Shown here piece by piece: positions 26,252 to 35,100 of a stretch of DNA of 64,000 bases; within the stretch, counting starts at the first letter, position 1, and every line of letters begins with the position of its first letter. The translations under genes and the position numbers were made by a program. Below the pieces are notes generated by a model that did no database searches, had not been told where the DNA came from, and worked only from the letters and a program-made list of their open reading frames with translations. The DNA comes from Lysobacterales bacterium (GTDB lineage: Bacteria; Pseudomonadota; Gammaproteobacteria; Xanthomonadales; Rhodanobacteraceae): positions 434,001 to 498,000 of the forward strand of contig JADKJL010000009.1 of NCBI GenBank assembly GCA_016721015.1. The letters run 5' to 3'.

Positions 26252-28488
26252 CAGAAGTTGTACCGGGCGGTCAGATAGTAATTGCGCGGCATGGCGTAAT
26301 ACGCGGTCTGGATATTGCCAACACTGCTGAACTCCTGCGCATCAGTCTTGTACAGCTTGTCGGTCAGGTTGCGCACACCAGCGCGCAACTGCCACTTGTA
26401 ATCAACCGAATCCCAGATACCGAACAAGCCGACGGTGGTGAACGCATCCTGGCTCAACACATCGCGGTTGTCGACGCTGAGCCAACTCTTGGCGCGATAC
26501 GAAACGTCTCCGCCAAAGGTCAGGCTGCCGGCGTCACCGAGTGTGAAAATGTGACTGGCCGCGACCCGCGAGGTCCACTTTGGTGAAAACGGCACATGAT
26601 CATGCAAGCCGGCCAGCGCCGGAGTTGTCGTGACGCGTGGATCGTTGAACTCGCCATAACGCGCATCCAACCAACCGATCTGGGCCGACAGACGGGTACC
26701 TTCACCGACCAGGGCGACGCCCTCGAATTCCAGGCCGTCGACCTTCACCTTGGCCGCATTGAGCACCGGGAAGCTGCCCACCACTTCGCCACTGACACGA
26801 GCCTGGAAGTCATCGTAGTTGCTGTGGAAGGCGGTGATGTTGCCGAGCAGGCGGCCATCGTCCGAACTCATCTTCAGACCCATTTCATAGGTCCAAACCG
26901 TTTCCGGATCAAACTCCGGCCGGGTCGCTTCAGCGACGGCGTTGGCGCGTCCGTTGAAGCCACCAGACTTGAAGCCCTTGTTGGCCGAGACGTAGCCCAT
27001 CACGTGAGTGCTGAATTCCTTCTGCAGGCTCAGCGACGGGGTGACCGCCGTCCATGACTTGCTCGCATCGAACGCAACGGTTCCATTCAAGGCGGCGAAC
27101 GCTGGCCCCCAGAAGGTGCTCGTCGTGCGGTCATAATCCTTGGTTTCACGTGTGTAGCGCACGCCGGCGCCAAGCGTCCACGAAGGTGAGAATTCCCAGT
27201 TCACCTGGCCATAGGCCGCCGTGCTGCGCGTGGTCAGATCATCACCGATCGTGCGCAGGAAGGTGATTGGTGCTCCGGCCAGCGCATACAGATCATCTGC
27301 ATAGGCTTGCTGGTCGGACGGCACATGCTCACGCAGGAAGTACAAGCCGTAGGTGGCATGCAGGTTGCCGCCGTTGTCATACTGCGCCTGCAGCTCCTGG
27401 CTGAATTGATTCTGGTGAAAGCTCACGAATACATCACCCAGTTCGAATTCGGAAGCATCGATGTCAATGTAGGACTTGCTGTCGAGTTCGCGGTAGGCGG
27501 TGATGCTCTTCAACGACCATGCATCCGACAGCGACCAGGTCAACGCGGCCGAGCCACCCTTGTGGATCAGCTTCTGACCCTTGTCAGGGCCGAATGAAGT
27601 GCGCGTGCGATAGTCGTAATTCCCGGAAGGCGACGGATGCAACACGATCGCGCCGAGGGCGACATCGGTCTGGATCAGCGGCGCCTCGGAATTGCCGAGG
27701 GTCAGCGCGTTGTCCTGATGGGTGTAGTCAAGCGAGAACGACGCCTTGAAGCTGTCGCTCGGGTTGCCGACCAGCTTCAGGCGGATCGCCTGGGTGTTGT
27801 CGTCGTTGTAGTGCTTGCGCGTGACCGGATCCTTCACATAGCCATCATTGCCACTGCTGACGATGGCGGCGCTGAGCCCCCAGGTGTCGCTGAGTGGTGT
27901 CGCCGCGTAGGCCTTGGCTTCGAGCAGACCAAAGCTGCCCGCTGTCAGTTCGACACTGCCGGCGGTTTCCTGGCCGGGATCCTTGGTCACCAGCTTGATC
28001 GCGCCGCCAGTCGAGTTCTTGCCGTACAGGGTGCCCTGCGGACCGCGCAGGACTTCGATATGGTCGACGTCATACAGCTTGAACAACGCGCCCTGGATGC
28101 GCGAGTAGTAGACGTCATCGACGTACATGCCGACGCCGGGATCGAAGGTCTGCAGCGCATCGGGCTGGCCGATGCCGCGGATGAACACGTTGACCGAGGA
28201 GGCCGATCCGCGGCCCTGGACGATGTTCATGTTCGGCACGCTGCCTTGCAGGCTGTCGATGTTCTTGGCCTGCATCTCGACCAGATCGGCGTCGCTGAAG
28301 GCGCTGACGGCGACCGGCACTTCCTGCAGGGATTCCTCACGCCGGCGCGCGGTGACGACGATGCTGTCGAGGCGCGCGGTCTCCTCTTCGGATGGCTTGG
28401 CGGATGTGGCCGCGCCGTCCTGTGCTTGCGCCATCGCCGACATTCCCAACAGCAGGCCGATTGCAAGACTCAAATGCGTACGTTTCAT
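26251..28488 (-). CDS. TonB-dependent outer-membrane receptor
   Basis: 745 aa. A signal peptide (ending AQAQ) is followed by a TonB-box-like region and the plug (LDSIVVTARRREESLQEVPV, VEVLRGPQGTLYG-type motif, GKNSTGGAI). A 22-strand barrel ends in aromatic NYYLTARYNF. It imports a ligand across the outer membrane using TonB energy. It resembles the FepA/CirA-like group common in Lysobacterales and sphingomonads. AAGGAAA precedes the ATG at 28488; the frame is open nearly 900 bases further up but antisense to the permease gene. TGATG coupling to the depolymerase suggests the ligand is a hydroxyalkanoate oligomer or related ester. Confidence 0.9.
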   Translation of the reverse strand: MKRTHLSLAIGLLLGMSAMAQAQDGAATSAKPSEEETARLDSIVVTARRREESLQEVPVAVSAFSDADLVEMQAKNIDSLQGSVPNMNIVQGRGSASSVNVFIRGIGQPDALQTFDPGVGMYVDDVYYSRIQGALFKLYDVDHIEVLRGPQGTLYGKNSTGGAIKLVTKDPGQETAGSVELTAGSFGLLEAKAYAATPLSDTWGLSAAIVSSGNDGYVKDPVTRKHYNDDNTQAIRLKLVGNPSDSFKASFSLDYTHQDNALTLGNSEAPLIQTDVALGAIVLHPSPSGNYDYRTRTSFGPDKGQKLIHKGGSAALTWSLSDAWSLKSITAYRELDSKSYIDIDASEFELGDVFVSFHQNQFSQELQAQYDNGGNLHATYGLYFLREHVPSDQQAYADDLYALAGAPITFLRTIGDDLTTRSTAAYGQVNWEFSPSWTLGAGVRYTRETKDYDRTTSTFWGPAFAALNGTVAFDASKSWTAVTPSLSLQKEFSTHVMGYVSANKGFKSGGFNGRANAVAEATRPEFDPETVWTYEMGLKMSSDDGRLLGNITAFHSNYDDFQARVSGEVVGSFPVLNAAKVKVDGLEFEGVALVGEGTRLSAQIGWLDARYGEFNDPRVTTTPALAGLHDHVPFSPKWTSRVAASHIFTLGDAGSLTFGGDVSYRAKSWLSVDNRDVLSQDAFTTVGLFGIWDSVDYKWQLRAGVRNLTDKLYKTDAQEFSSVGNIQTAYYAMPRNYYLTARYNF

Positions 28489-28576
28489 CGTGTTTCCTTT
28501 TCTTATGTTGGGAACAGTCGGGGTCGACCGCGGGCAGAATGGCCGCAGACTAGCGGGATCACCTGGAGCGCGACAC

Positions 28577-28592
28577 CTGTACCTTGGTACAG
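28577..28592. promoter_or_regulatory. Candidate operator palindrome between TonB receptor and permease genes
   Basis: CTGTACC-TT-GGTACAG, a perfect 7-base inverted repeat with a 2-base centre, lies in the 177-base divergent promoter region. It is centred 96 bases from the receptor start and about 81 from the permease start. It is suited to a dimeric regulator controlling both sides. No regulator gene is adjacent. Confidence 0.45.
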
Positions 28593-28665
28593 TGGGCCGG
28601 GCGAGCCCTGACTGCAGATACTGCGCAGCCGTGGCGTACATGACGCCGCTGTCCGGAGCTGGTGG

Positions 28666-30063
28666 ATGTCCCTGCTGATCGTGCTGGCCGCGCTCGCGTT
28701 CCTGATGTTTGTCGCCTATCGCGGCTACAGCGTGATCCTGTTCGCGCCGATCGCCGCGCTCGGTGCCGTGCTGCTGACCGATCCGACCCTGGTCGCACCG
28801 ATGTTCACCGGCCTGTTCATGGAGAAGATGGTCGGTTTCCTGAAACTGTACTTTCCGGTGTTCCTGCTTGGCGCGGTTTTCGGCAAGCTGATCGAGATCT
28901 CCGGATTTTCGAAATCGATCGTCGCCGCCACGATCCGCGTGGTTGGCGCGCAACGCGCGATGCTGTCGATCGTGCTGGTCTGCGCGCTGCTCACCTATGG
29001 CGGCGTATCGCTCTTTGTCGTCGTCTTCGCCGTGTATCCGTTTGCCGCCGAGCTGTTCCGCCAGAGTGATATTCCCAAGCGCCTGATTCCCGGCACGATC
29101 GCGCTTGGCGCATTCACCTTCACGATGGATGCCCTGCCCGGCACACCGCAGATCCAGAACATCATTCCGGCACCGTTCTTCGGCACGACCAGTTGGGCGG
29201 CGCCCGTGCTCGGCACGCTCGGCGGCATTTTCATCCTGACGGTCGGCATGATCTATCTCGAGTCGCGTCGTCGCCGTGCTGCAGCCAATGGCGAGGGTTA
29301 TGGCGAAAACCTGGTCAATGAGCCGGTAGCGTTCTCCGGCAGCAAGCTCGCTCATCCACTGATCGCGATCTTGCCTCTGGTCGTGGTCGGTGTTGCCAAT
29401 TTCCTGTTGACCCGCTGGATTCCAGAGTTCTACGGTGAAACCCAGTCATTCATCCCCTCGGTGATCGGGGATCCCGCGCCGATCGTCCAGAACGTCTCCA
29501 AAATCGCCGCCATCTGGGCCGTCCAGGGCGCATTGATCGCTGGCATTCTTTGCGTCATGGCATTCGCCTGGCGAACCGTGACAGTGAGTTTCGCCGAGGG
29601 CACGAAGAATGCAATCGGGGGTGCCTTGCTGGCCTCGATGAATACCGCGTCCGAGTATGGATTTGGTGCGGTGATTGCGGCATTGCCCGGGTTTCTCGCC
29701 GTCGCCACCGCGTTGAAGGCGATCCCCAACCCGCTGGTCAACGAAGCCGTTTCGGTAACCGCCTTGGCCGGTATCACCGGCTCGGCCTCCGGCGGCATGA
29801 GCATCGCGCTGGCGGCGATGGCCGACAGCTTCATTGCCAACGCCAACGCCGCCGGCATTCCGATGGAAGTGTTGCATCGCATCGCCGCAATGGCCTCGGG
29901 CGGGATGGATACCCTGCCCCATAATGGCGCCGTGATAACCCTGCTCGCCGTCACCGGGCTCAGCCATCGGCAAAGCTACAAGGATATCTTTGCGATCACC
30001 CTGATCAAGACGACCTCGGTGTTCGTCGTCATCGGGTTGTTCTATCTGACCGGCTGGGTCTGA
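28666..30063 (+). CDS. GntP family permease, possible hydroxybutyrate transporter
   Basis: 465 aa, about 12 membrane helices, of the GntP family of organic-acid symporters. Marks include GAFTFTMDALPGTPQIQNIIPAPFFGT, ALLASMNTASEYGFGAVIAALPGF and SGGMDTLPHNGAVITLL. Family members carry gluconate, and a branch is annotated for D-beta-hydroxybutyrate. The divergent PHB depolymerase and TonB receptor favour hydroxybutyrate uptake here. GGAG lies 7 bases before the ATG at 28666. The fold assignment is firm, the substrate is inferred from neighbours. Confidence 0.88.
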   Translation: MSLLIVLAALAFLMFVAYRGYSVILFAPIAALGAVLLTDPTLVAPMFTGLFMEKMVGFLKLYFPVFLLGAVFGKLIEISGFSKSIVAATIRVVGAQRAMLSIVLVCALLTYGGVSLFVVVFAVYPFAAELFRQSDIPKRLIPGTIALGAFTFTMDALPGTPQIQNIIPAPFFGTTSWAAPVLGTLGGIFILTVGMIYLESRRRRAAANGEGYGENLVNEPVAFSGSKLAHPLIAILPLVVVGVANFLLTRWIPEFYGETQSFIPSVIGDPAPIVQNVSKIAAIWAVQGALIAGILCVMAFAWRTVTVSFAEGTKNAIGGALLASMNTASEYGFGAVIAALPGFLAVATALKAIPNPLVNEAVSVTALAGITGSASGGMSIALAAMADSFIANANAAGIPMEVLHRIAAMASGGMDTLPHNGAVITLLAVTGLSHRQSYKDIFAITLIKTTSVFVVIGLFYLTGWV

Positions 30064-30086
30064 ACACGCAAACGAATCCGCGGATG

Positions 30087-30111
30087 CAGATCACCCGAAA
30101 AATGTGATCTG
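30087..30111 (+). other. Inverted repeat after the GntP gene
   Basis: CAGATCAC, a 9-base loop (ccgaaaaat), then GTGATCTG: a perfect 8-bp stem 24 bases past the stop. There is no T-tract. It is a possible weak terminator, RNA end structure or protein site. Confidence 0.45.
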
Positions 30112-30288
30112 GTTGGCCGCTGTGACCGGAACGAATCGACGCGTAATCGATGGATGATTCGCGATACTGGCTCAGTCGACGCCCGCAAGCTCGAAACACG
30201 CGTCATCGACACACGACTTGAACTCGCAAACTCTCAAGTCATCCTTGCCGTTCGTTGACTGACCACACCGGCCACACACTGTCATCGC

Positions 30289-30310
30289 TGGAATCGACCC
30301 GTCGATTCCA
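30289..30310. promoter_or_regulatory. Perfect palindrome upstream of the beta-helix gene
   Basis: TGGAATCGAC-CC-GTCGATTCCA, 10-base arms, ends 38 bases before the TTG start. A second inverted repeat, GACTTGA (30215) / TCAAGTC (30234), lies further upstream. It could be an operator or a 5'-leader hairpin. Confidence 0.45.
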
Positions 30311-30348
30311 CAGGAGGTGTTGCGGCCCGTAGACAAAGGGGAACCATC

Positions 30349-31791
30349 TTGCGCATTCAATCTCTTGCATTCGTTCTGCTCGTGCTCGCATCCGCTGCAC
30401 ATGCAAGCACCTTCGTTGTCAGCACCACGGCGGACAGTGGTGCCGGCTCGTTGCGTCAAGCCATACTCAGCTCCAACTCGCCCGCCGGTGGCGTCCACAC
30501 GCTGACATTCTCGGCGGCATTTCCGGACAATGGAATCATCCTGCTCAACACCGACCTTCCGCAGATTCTTTCGCAACGACTGGTCGTGCTAGGTGGCAAC
30601 AAGCAGCCGCGTGTCGATGGGCAGGCTCAGCATTCAATATTCAGCGTCAGTGCTGCGACCACGTTGCTCGAACTCTACGACCTCAATCTGCAGAACGCTT
30701 TGGCACCGGAAAGAGGCGCCTGCGTCAACTCCGGAAGCTTTGCGCCCGTGGGTGCCCTGAAGGCGGAGCGGGTGACTTTCAGCAATTGTCAGGCCAGTGG
30801 ACCGAGCCTTGTTTTCGGCGGCGCGATCTACTGGAATCGATCGAACGACGCTGTTTCAGTGGTTGACAGCCGGTTTATCAACAATGCCGTCGAGGCAACC
30901 GCAGCCAACGGTCAATCCTCCGGCGGCGCTATTTATGCGTACGGCAATGTGTTCACGACACGCGTCCTGTTCGAAGGCAATGCCGCCTTGTCGATTTCCG
31001 GCGGTAGCACGGGAGGTGCGATTTCGGCGAACGGTGTCGGCCGGCTCAATACCATCTTCGACACGACGTTCCGCTTCAACACGGCGTCAGCGGGCTCGGC
31101 AATTCTTGGCTATGGCGGCGGGATATACATCGGCTGCTCGGATTGCACAACCATGATGCGACGCAATTACCTGCGCGGAAACTCGGCAAATTACGGCGGG
31201 GGAGTCTATGCGCGAAAGCCTGATTCCGGATCCCCGGATGTGCTCCTGGAACTATCCAATTCAAGTTTCTACAACAACAGTGTCGCCGATCAGGGCGGCG
31301 CCGTTTTCATCGGAGGCGGAGCCGGGCTCAACGCGGCCAGCAACACCTTTTACAACGGTGACGCAACGGCAGGGGCTCACGTGGCTTTTTCGGCAAACCA
31401 GGTTACCCAGGTGCTGCGTTTCCAGGCCAACCTGCTCGCGCCGACGTATCTCGGAGTCGCGTGCACGGGTGCACCGACCATTACCGCGCCGATCTATGTG
31501 GGCTTCAACCTTTTCTCCGATTCGAGCTGCGCAAACCTCGGCGCCAATGCGCTGCCCAACTCTCCACTGGGGAGCTTGTTCGTCGATGAGAGACCCGGGA
31601 TGGTCGGCGTGTTGCGCTTTGGCGGCAGTGCCGTAATCGACAGCATTGTCGATAGCGACAACTGCGAACCGCTCGATGCTCGCAACCAGATCCGTCCACT
31701 CGATGGCAATGGCGATGGCATCGCTTATTGTGATGTCGGTGCCTACGAGGATCCGTACGACATCATCTTCGTTGACGGGTTCGACGCGTGA
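30349..31791 (+). CDS. Secreted beta-helix (choice-of-anchor Q type) protein with IFxxGF tail
   Basis: 480 aa. The signal peptide ends AHA. The opening FVVSTTADSGAGSLRQAI is the classic start of right-handed parallel beta-helix surface proteins. GGAIY, GGGIY, GGGVY and GGAVF turns recur through residues 150-330. Near the end comes the calcium-like phrase DGNGDGIAYCDVGAYE, as in choice-of-anchor Q proteins, then the tail DPYDIIFVDGFDA. It is likely an exported adhesin-like or carbohydrate-contact protein; no catalytic site was recognised. The start is TTG at 30349 with a good AAGGGG site. It appears to be transcribed alone. Confidence 0.8.
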   Translation: MRIQSLAFVLLVLASAAHASTFVVSTTADSGAGSLRQAILSSNSPAGGVHTLTFSAAFPDNGIILLNTDLPQILSQRLVVLGGNKQPRVDGQAQHSIFSVSAATTLLELYDLNLQNALAPERGACVNSGSFAPVGALKAERVTFSNCQASGPSLVFGGAIYWNRSNDAVSVVDSRFINNAVEATAANGQSSGGAIYAYGNVFTTRVLFEGNAALSISGGSTGGAISANGVGRLNTIFDTTFRFNTASAGSAILGYGGGIYIGCSDCTTMMRRNYLRGNSANYGGGVYARKPDSGSPDVLLELSNSSFYNNSVADQGGAVFIGGGAGLNAASNTFYNGDATAGAHVAFSANQVTQVLRFQANLLAPTYLGVACTGAPTITAPIYVGFNLFSDSSCANLGANALPNSPLGSLFVDERPGMVGVLRFGGSAVIDSIVDSDNCEPLDARNQIRPLDGNGDGIAYCDVGAYEDPYDIIFVDGFDA

Positions 31792-32142
31792 TGGAATGAA
31801 ACGAGTTGCTGCCAATGCGAAGGCTCGGCAGCACTTCACGTCGATGACGGCGAGTCAAAAACCGGCAATTGCGACGGTGACAGGCAACAACCCGGCCAGG
31901 AAATTTCTGCCAGCTGCGAAATCGCGACGGATTCGTTTGCCGATTGTGGTGTCGTGGGCAGCCATCCATGGAAGGATGTCGGCCACGGCGAGGATCTATC
32001 GCAGCGCGCTCATGACTGTTCGATCCGCGTGGATTTCCATCGGCAGGGTCGGCGCCAGCGCATTTGATCGATTGCCTCGACGCCACTGAAATCCAGGTGG
32101 CGACTTGCGATCGGCGGAAATGACCTCCGCCGCTGTTTGCAC
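31792..32142. other. Intergenic region without a supportable gene
   Basis: It lies between the convergent beta-helix gene and protease gene. Open frames on both strands are extensions or shadows without recognisable protein. A small inverted repeat GGCGGA/TCCGCC is at 32113-32131. Otherwise nothing was seen. Confidence 0.6.
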
Positions 32143-32178
32143 AAAAAAGGCGAATCGCGACTGCTCGCGATTCGCCTT
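32143..32178 (-). terminator. Intrinsic terminator of the subtilisin-like protease gene
   Basis: On the minus strand, AAGGCGAATCGCGA, a 4-base loop, TCGCGATTCGCCTT and then a T-run form a 14-bp stem. It starts 16 bases after the protease stop codon. Confidence 0.9.
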
Positions 32179-32193
32179 GCGTTGCCAGGAAGA

Positions 32194-35100
32194 CTACGGA
32201 GTCGAATCAAAACCGTCGGCGAAAATCTCGTCGGACTGCACAACGCAACCCTGGACCTTGACGTCATCCAGCACAAAGCCGTCTGGCGTGCGTCCAGCCG
32301 ATGTATCGCTGCCCATGCGGAAACGGAAGTTCACGGTCTGTCCAGCATAGGCGTCAAGACTGACGACATAACGCTGCCAAGCCTGCGGATCACCGCACCA
32401 CGCGTTGAGGCCAGCCAGCGGATTGCTGAATGAAGTACTGACCGGCCCCTGGTACTGGCCGACCAGCAGATCGGCGTTGGAAACCTGCGTCCACGTGCCG
32501 CCGGCATTGGTCGATATTTCCAGAATGGCGCCGTCATAACAGCCGCCGCTGCGAGCCTCGATCGACTGGCGATTCCAGAACAGCAAGCTCAGTGGGGTTT
32601 GTCCTGTCGGCAGCACCATGGCTGGCGAGACCAGCCTCTGATCGGAAACCGTAGTTGAATCCTTTGACAGGAAAGCCTTGGATCCGCTGTGTGGATTCGT
32701 CGTAGTCTCGGCCCACGTGTTGCCGGTACCGGAACTGGTCCAGCCGGAATTGTCACCCTCGAAATCCGTCGAGTAGGCGTTTTGCGCCGTTGCACCCAGC
32801 GAGCAGTCGCCAGGAAGCGGCAGCGTCGAAAACGAGGAGATCGAGCTAGACAGTGTGTTGCCGCACTCGTTCTGGGCAGTCACACGCCAGTAGTACTGGG
32901 TGGAACTGTTCAACGCGGTACCCACCACAACTGAATTCGTCGTCGACGTGCCCGTAAAGACGATATTGCTGAAGCCGGCATCCGTTGCGATTTGAATCTG
33001 GTAACCGGATGCCTGCGTGGCAGCCGCCCAGCTCAAGGTCGGGCTCAGGGCAATGTTGCTCGATGCATCGGCTGGGGTGGTCAGAACGAATGCATCCGGA
33101 TTGGCCGTGAACAAATCAAGGCCCATGCTGCGCGTCTTGACCTCGGCTCCGGCCGTGCCGGTGACATCGACACTGTATGAACCTGCTGCGGCGCTGGCCA
33201 GATTGCCGATGGTCAGACTGCTGTTGCCAGGCAGACTGACCGGATTGACCGAGAATGCGGCCGTGGTTGCGGCCGGATTGTTCGTTGCAACCAGGTTGAC
33301 CGGTGTGCTGAAGCCGAGAATCGAGCCGAGCGTGAGGTTGAATGCCACCGATGGTGTCGACACCGTACAGACCTTGGCCGAGACTGGAGCGACAGCCAGC
33401 GTGAAGGTCGGTTGCTGCACGCAATTGTTGCAAACCAGGGCGAAGTCCTGATCGGTCGCATCACCGAAATTCGGAACGCCATCGCCAGCAATATTGAGCG
33501 CCTTGACCCGGATCGTCACCGAGTTGTTCGTGCCCGAAGGCAGAAATACGGCCTCGTAATTGTTCTTGTTGTCAGCCGCGCCACCCGTCGTGCTCCACTG
33601 GCCACTGAAGCGATTGCCGAGATAGGTGGTGGCACCGATGTCGACTTCGAGATCGAGATTGTTGACCTGCGGGCTCGTACCGATCGCACCGGCGGCATCG
33701 GTATAGGCCAGGCTGATACGCAAGGGTTTGGCCGGGTCGGCGACCGCACCGGTCCACGTCCAGACTTCGCCCGTGTTGTCGAGAACATGGTTCTGGTTGA
33801 GCACAAAGGTCGGCGTGTCGCTGAACATGTCGCCGAGATTCGGCATGCCGTAACCCTGGGTGTTGCTCGGCAGGGTGTCGTTTGCTCCGACGCCCTCCAG
33901 GTAAGTCGGGAAAGCCATCAACCAGGCTTTCATCAATGCCGGAGAAGGAGCCGACGCACTGCCTCCGTCAAACGACAGGGCACCCTGGTTGTTGGCGATC
34001 CACCACCAGACCAGCGATGCGACACCCGAAACCGCTGGGGCCGAATGACTGGTACCAGACGACGCCGCATACGTTGCGTTGCCAACCGGTCGCGCGGCAT
34101 CGCAGGTACTCACCCCGGCGGTCGGATTGGCGCGCGTGCCGGTGATATGCGTCCCCGGAGCGATGACTTCAGGCTTGATGCGTGCGCCGGGCGCGGGTCC
34201 GCGTGAGGAGAAGCTGATCACGTCCATGGCGTCGTCCGCGCCCGTTGGTCCGATCGCACAACCATCGGTCCAGGCGCCGTTCTCGTCGTTCATCCGCTGA
34301 TTTTCCGACGCTCCCACGGTGATCATGTTCTTGCCGTTGCCGGGCGTACCGATCGTGCCGGAACTAGCGCCGCTGTTGCCAGCGGAAAACACCGCGATCA
34401 GCTCCTGGTTGCCGGGACTTGAAGTATCCGCATCGCGGATACCCGCATCATAGGCTTGCGAACTCGCATCATATTGGGAAGCGCAACTAGAGCAGCCCCA
34501 CGAGTTCGACGAGATGCGCGCACCTGCGGTGTAGCTCTGCTTGATCGTTCCACTATCGGTATTGCCGCAGGCGCTTTCATCGAAGCTGCCGCTGGAGCTG
34601 AAGATGCGCGTTCCACCAATCCGGCCGTACGGGTTCATGCCGAGGCCGCGTTGGTACTCGCCCGGAAAGCGCGCACCCGGCGTGCCGGCATTGGCACGCA
34701 AGTCGTAGCCCAGGGCAATATTGGTGTTGATGTGGCCATGCCCCTCGACGGTTCCATTGCCACTGACGGCACCGCAAGTCTGGTTGTAGATCACGCGCGA
34801 CGCATTGGCGCTGTTGCCCAGCACATGCAGGGTCGGGTCGCCGGTATTGGTCGTGCGATTGCCGATACCATCGTCGGTTATGTCGACCACCGGATAATCG
34901 GCCGGATTATTCGAAAAGCCAAGTGCATTCAGCCATGGCAGATATCCCTCACCCTGCGGCCCGCTTTGATCAACGTTGAAATAACCCCGAATGATCTGGG
35001 CCTGCACTTCGTCGTTCATCGAGCGCGGATGAATCTCACCCACCCAATACACATCGGGCATTTCGATGATCTGACGAACCTGCTCCAGGGTGACGCTGTA

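Noticed and set aside
28489..29355. Extension of the TonB receptor frame upstream of 28488
   Set aside because: The extension is antisense to the GntP gene, while a signal peptide and ribosome site start at 28488.
30172..30576. Cys-rich minus-strand frame of 134 codons
   Set aside because: Half is antisense to the beta-helix gene; no ribosome site or family resemblance was seen.
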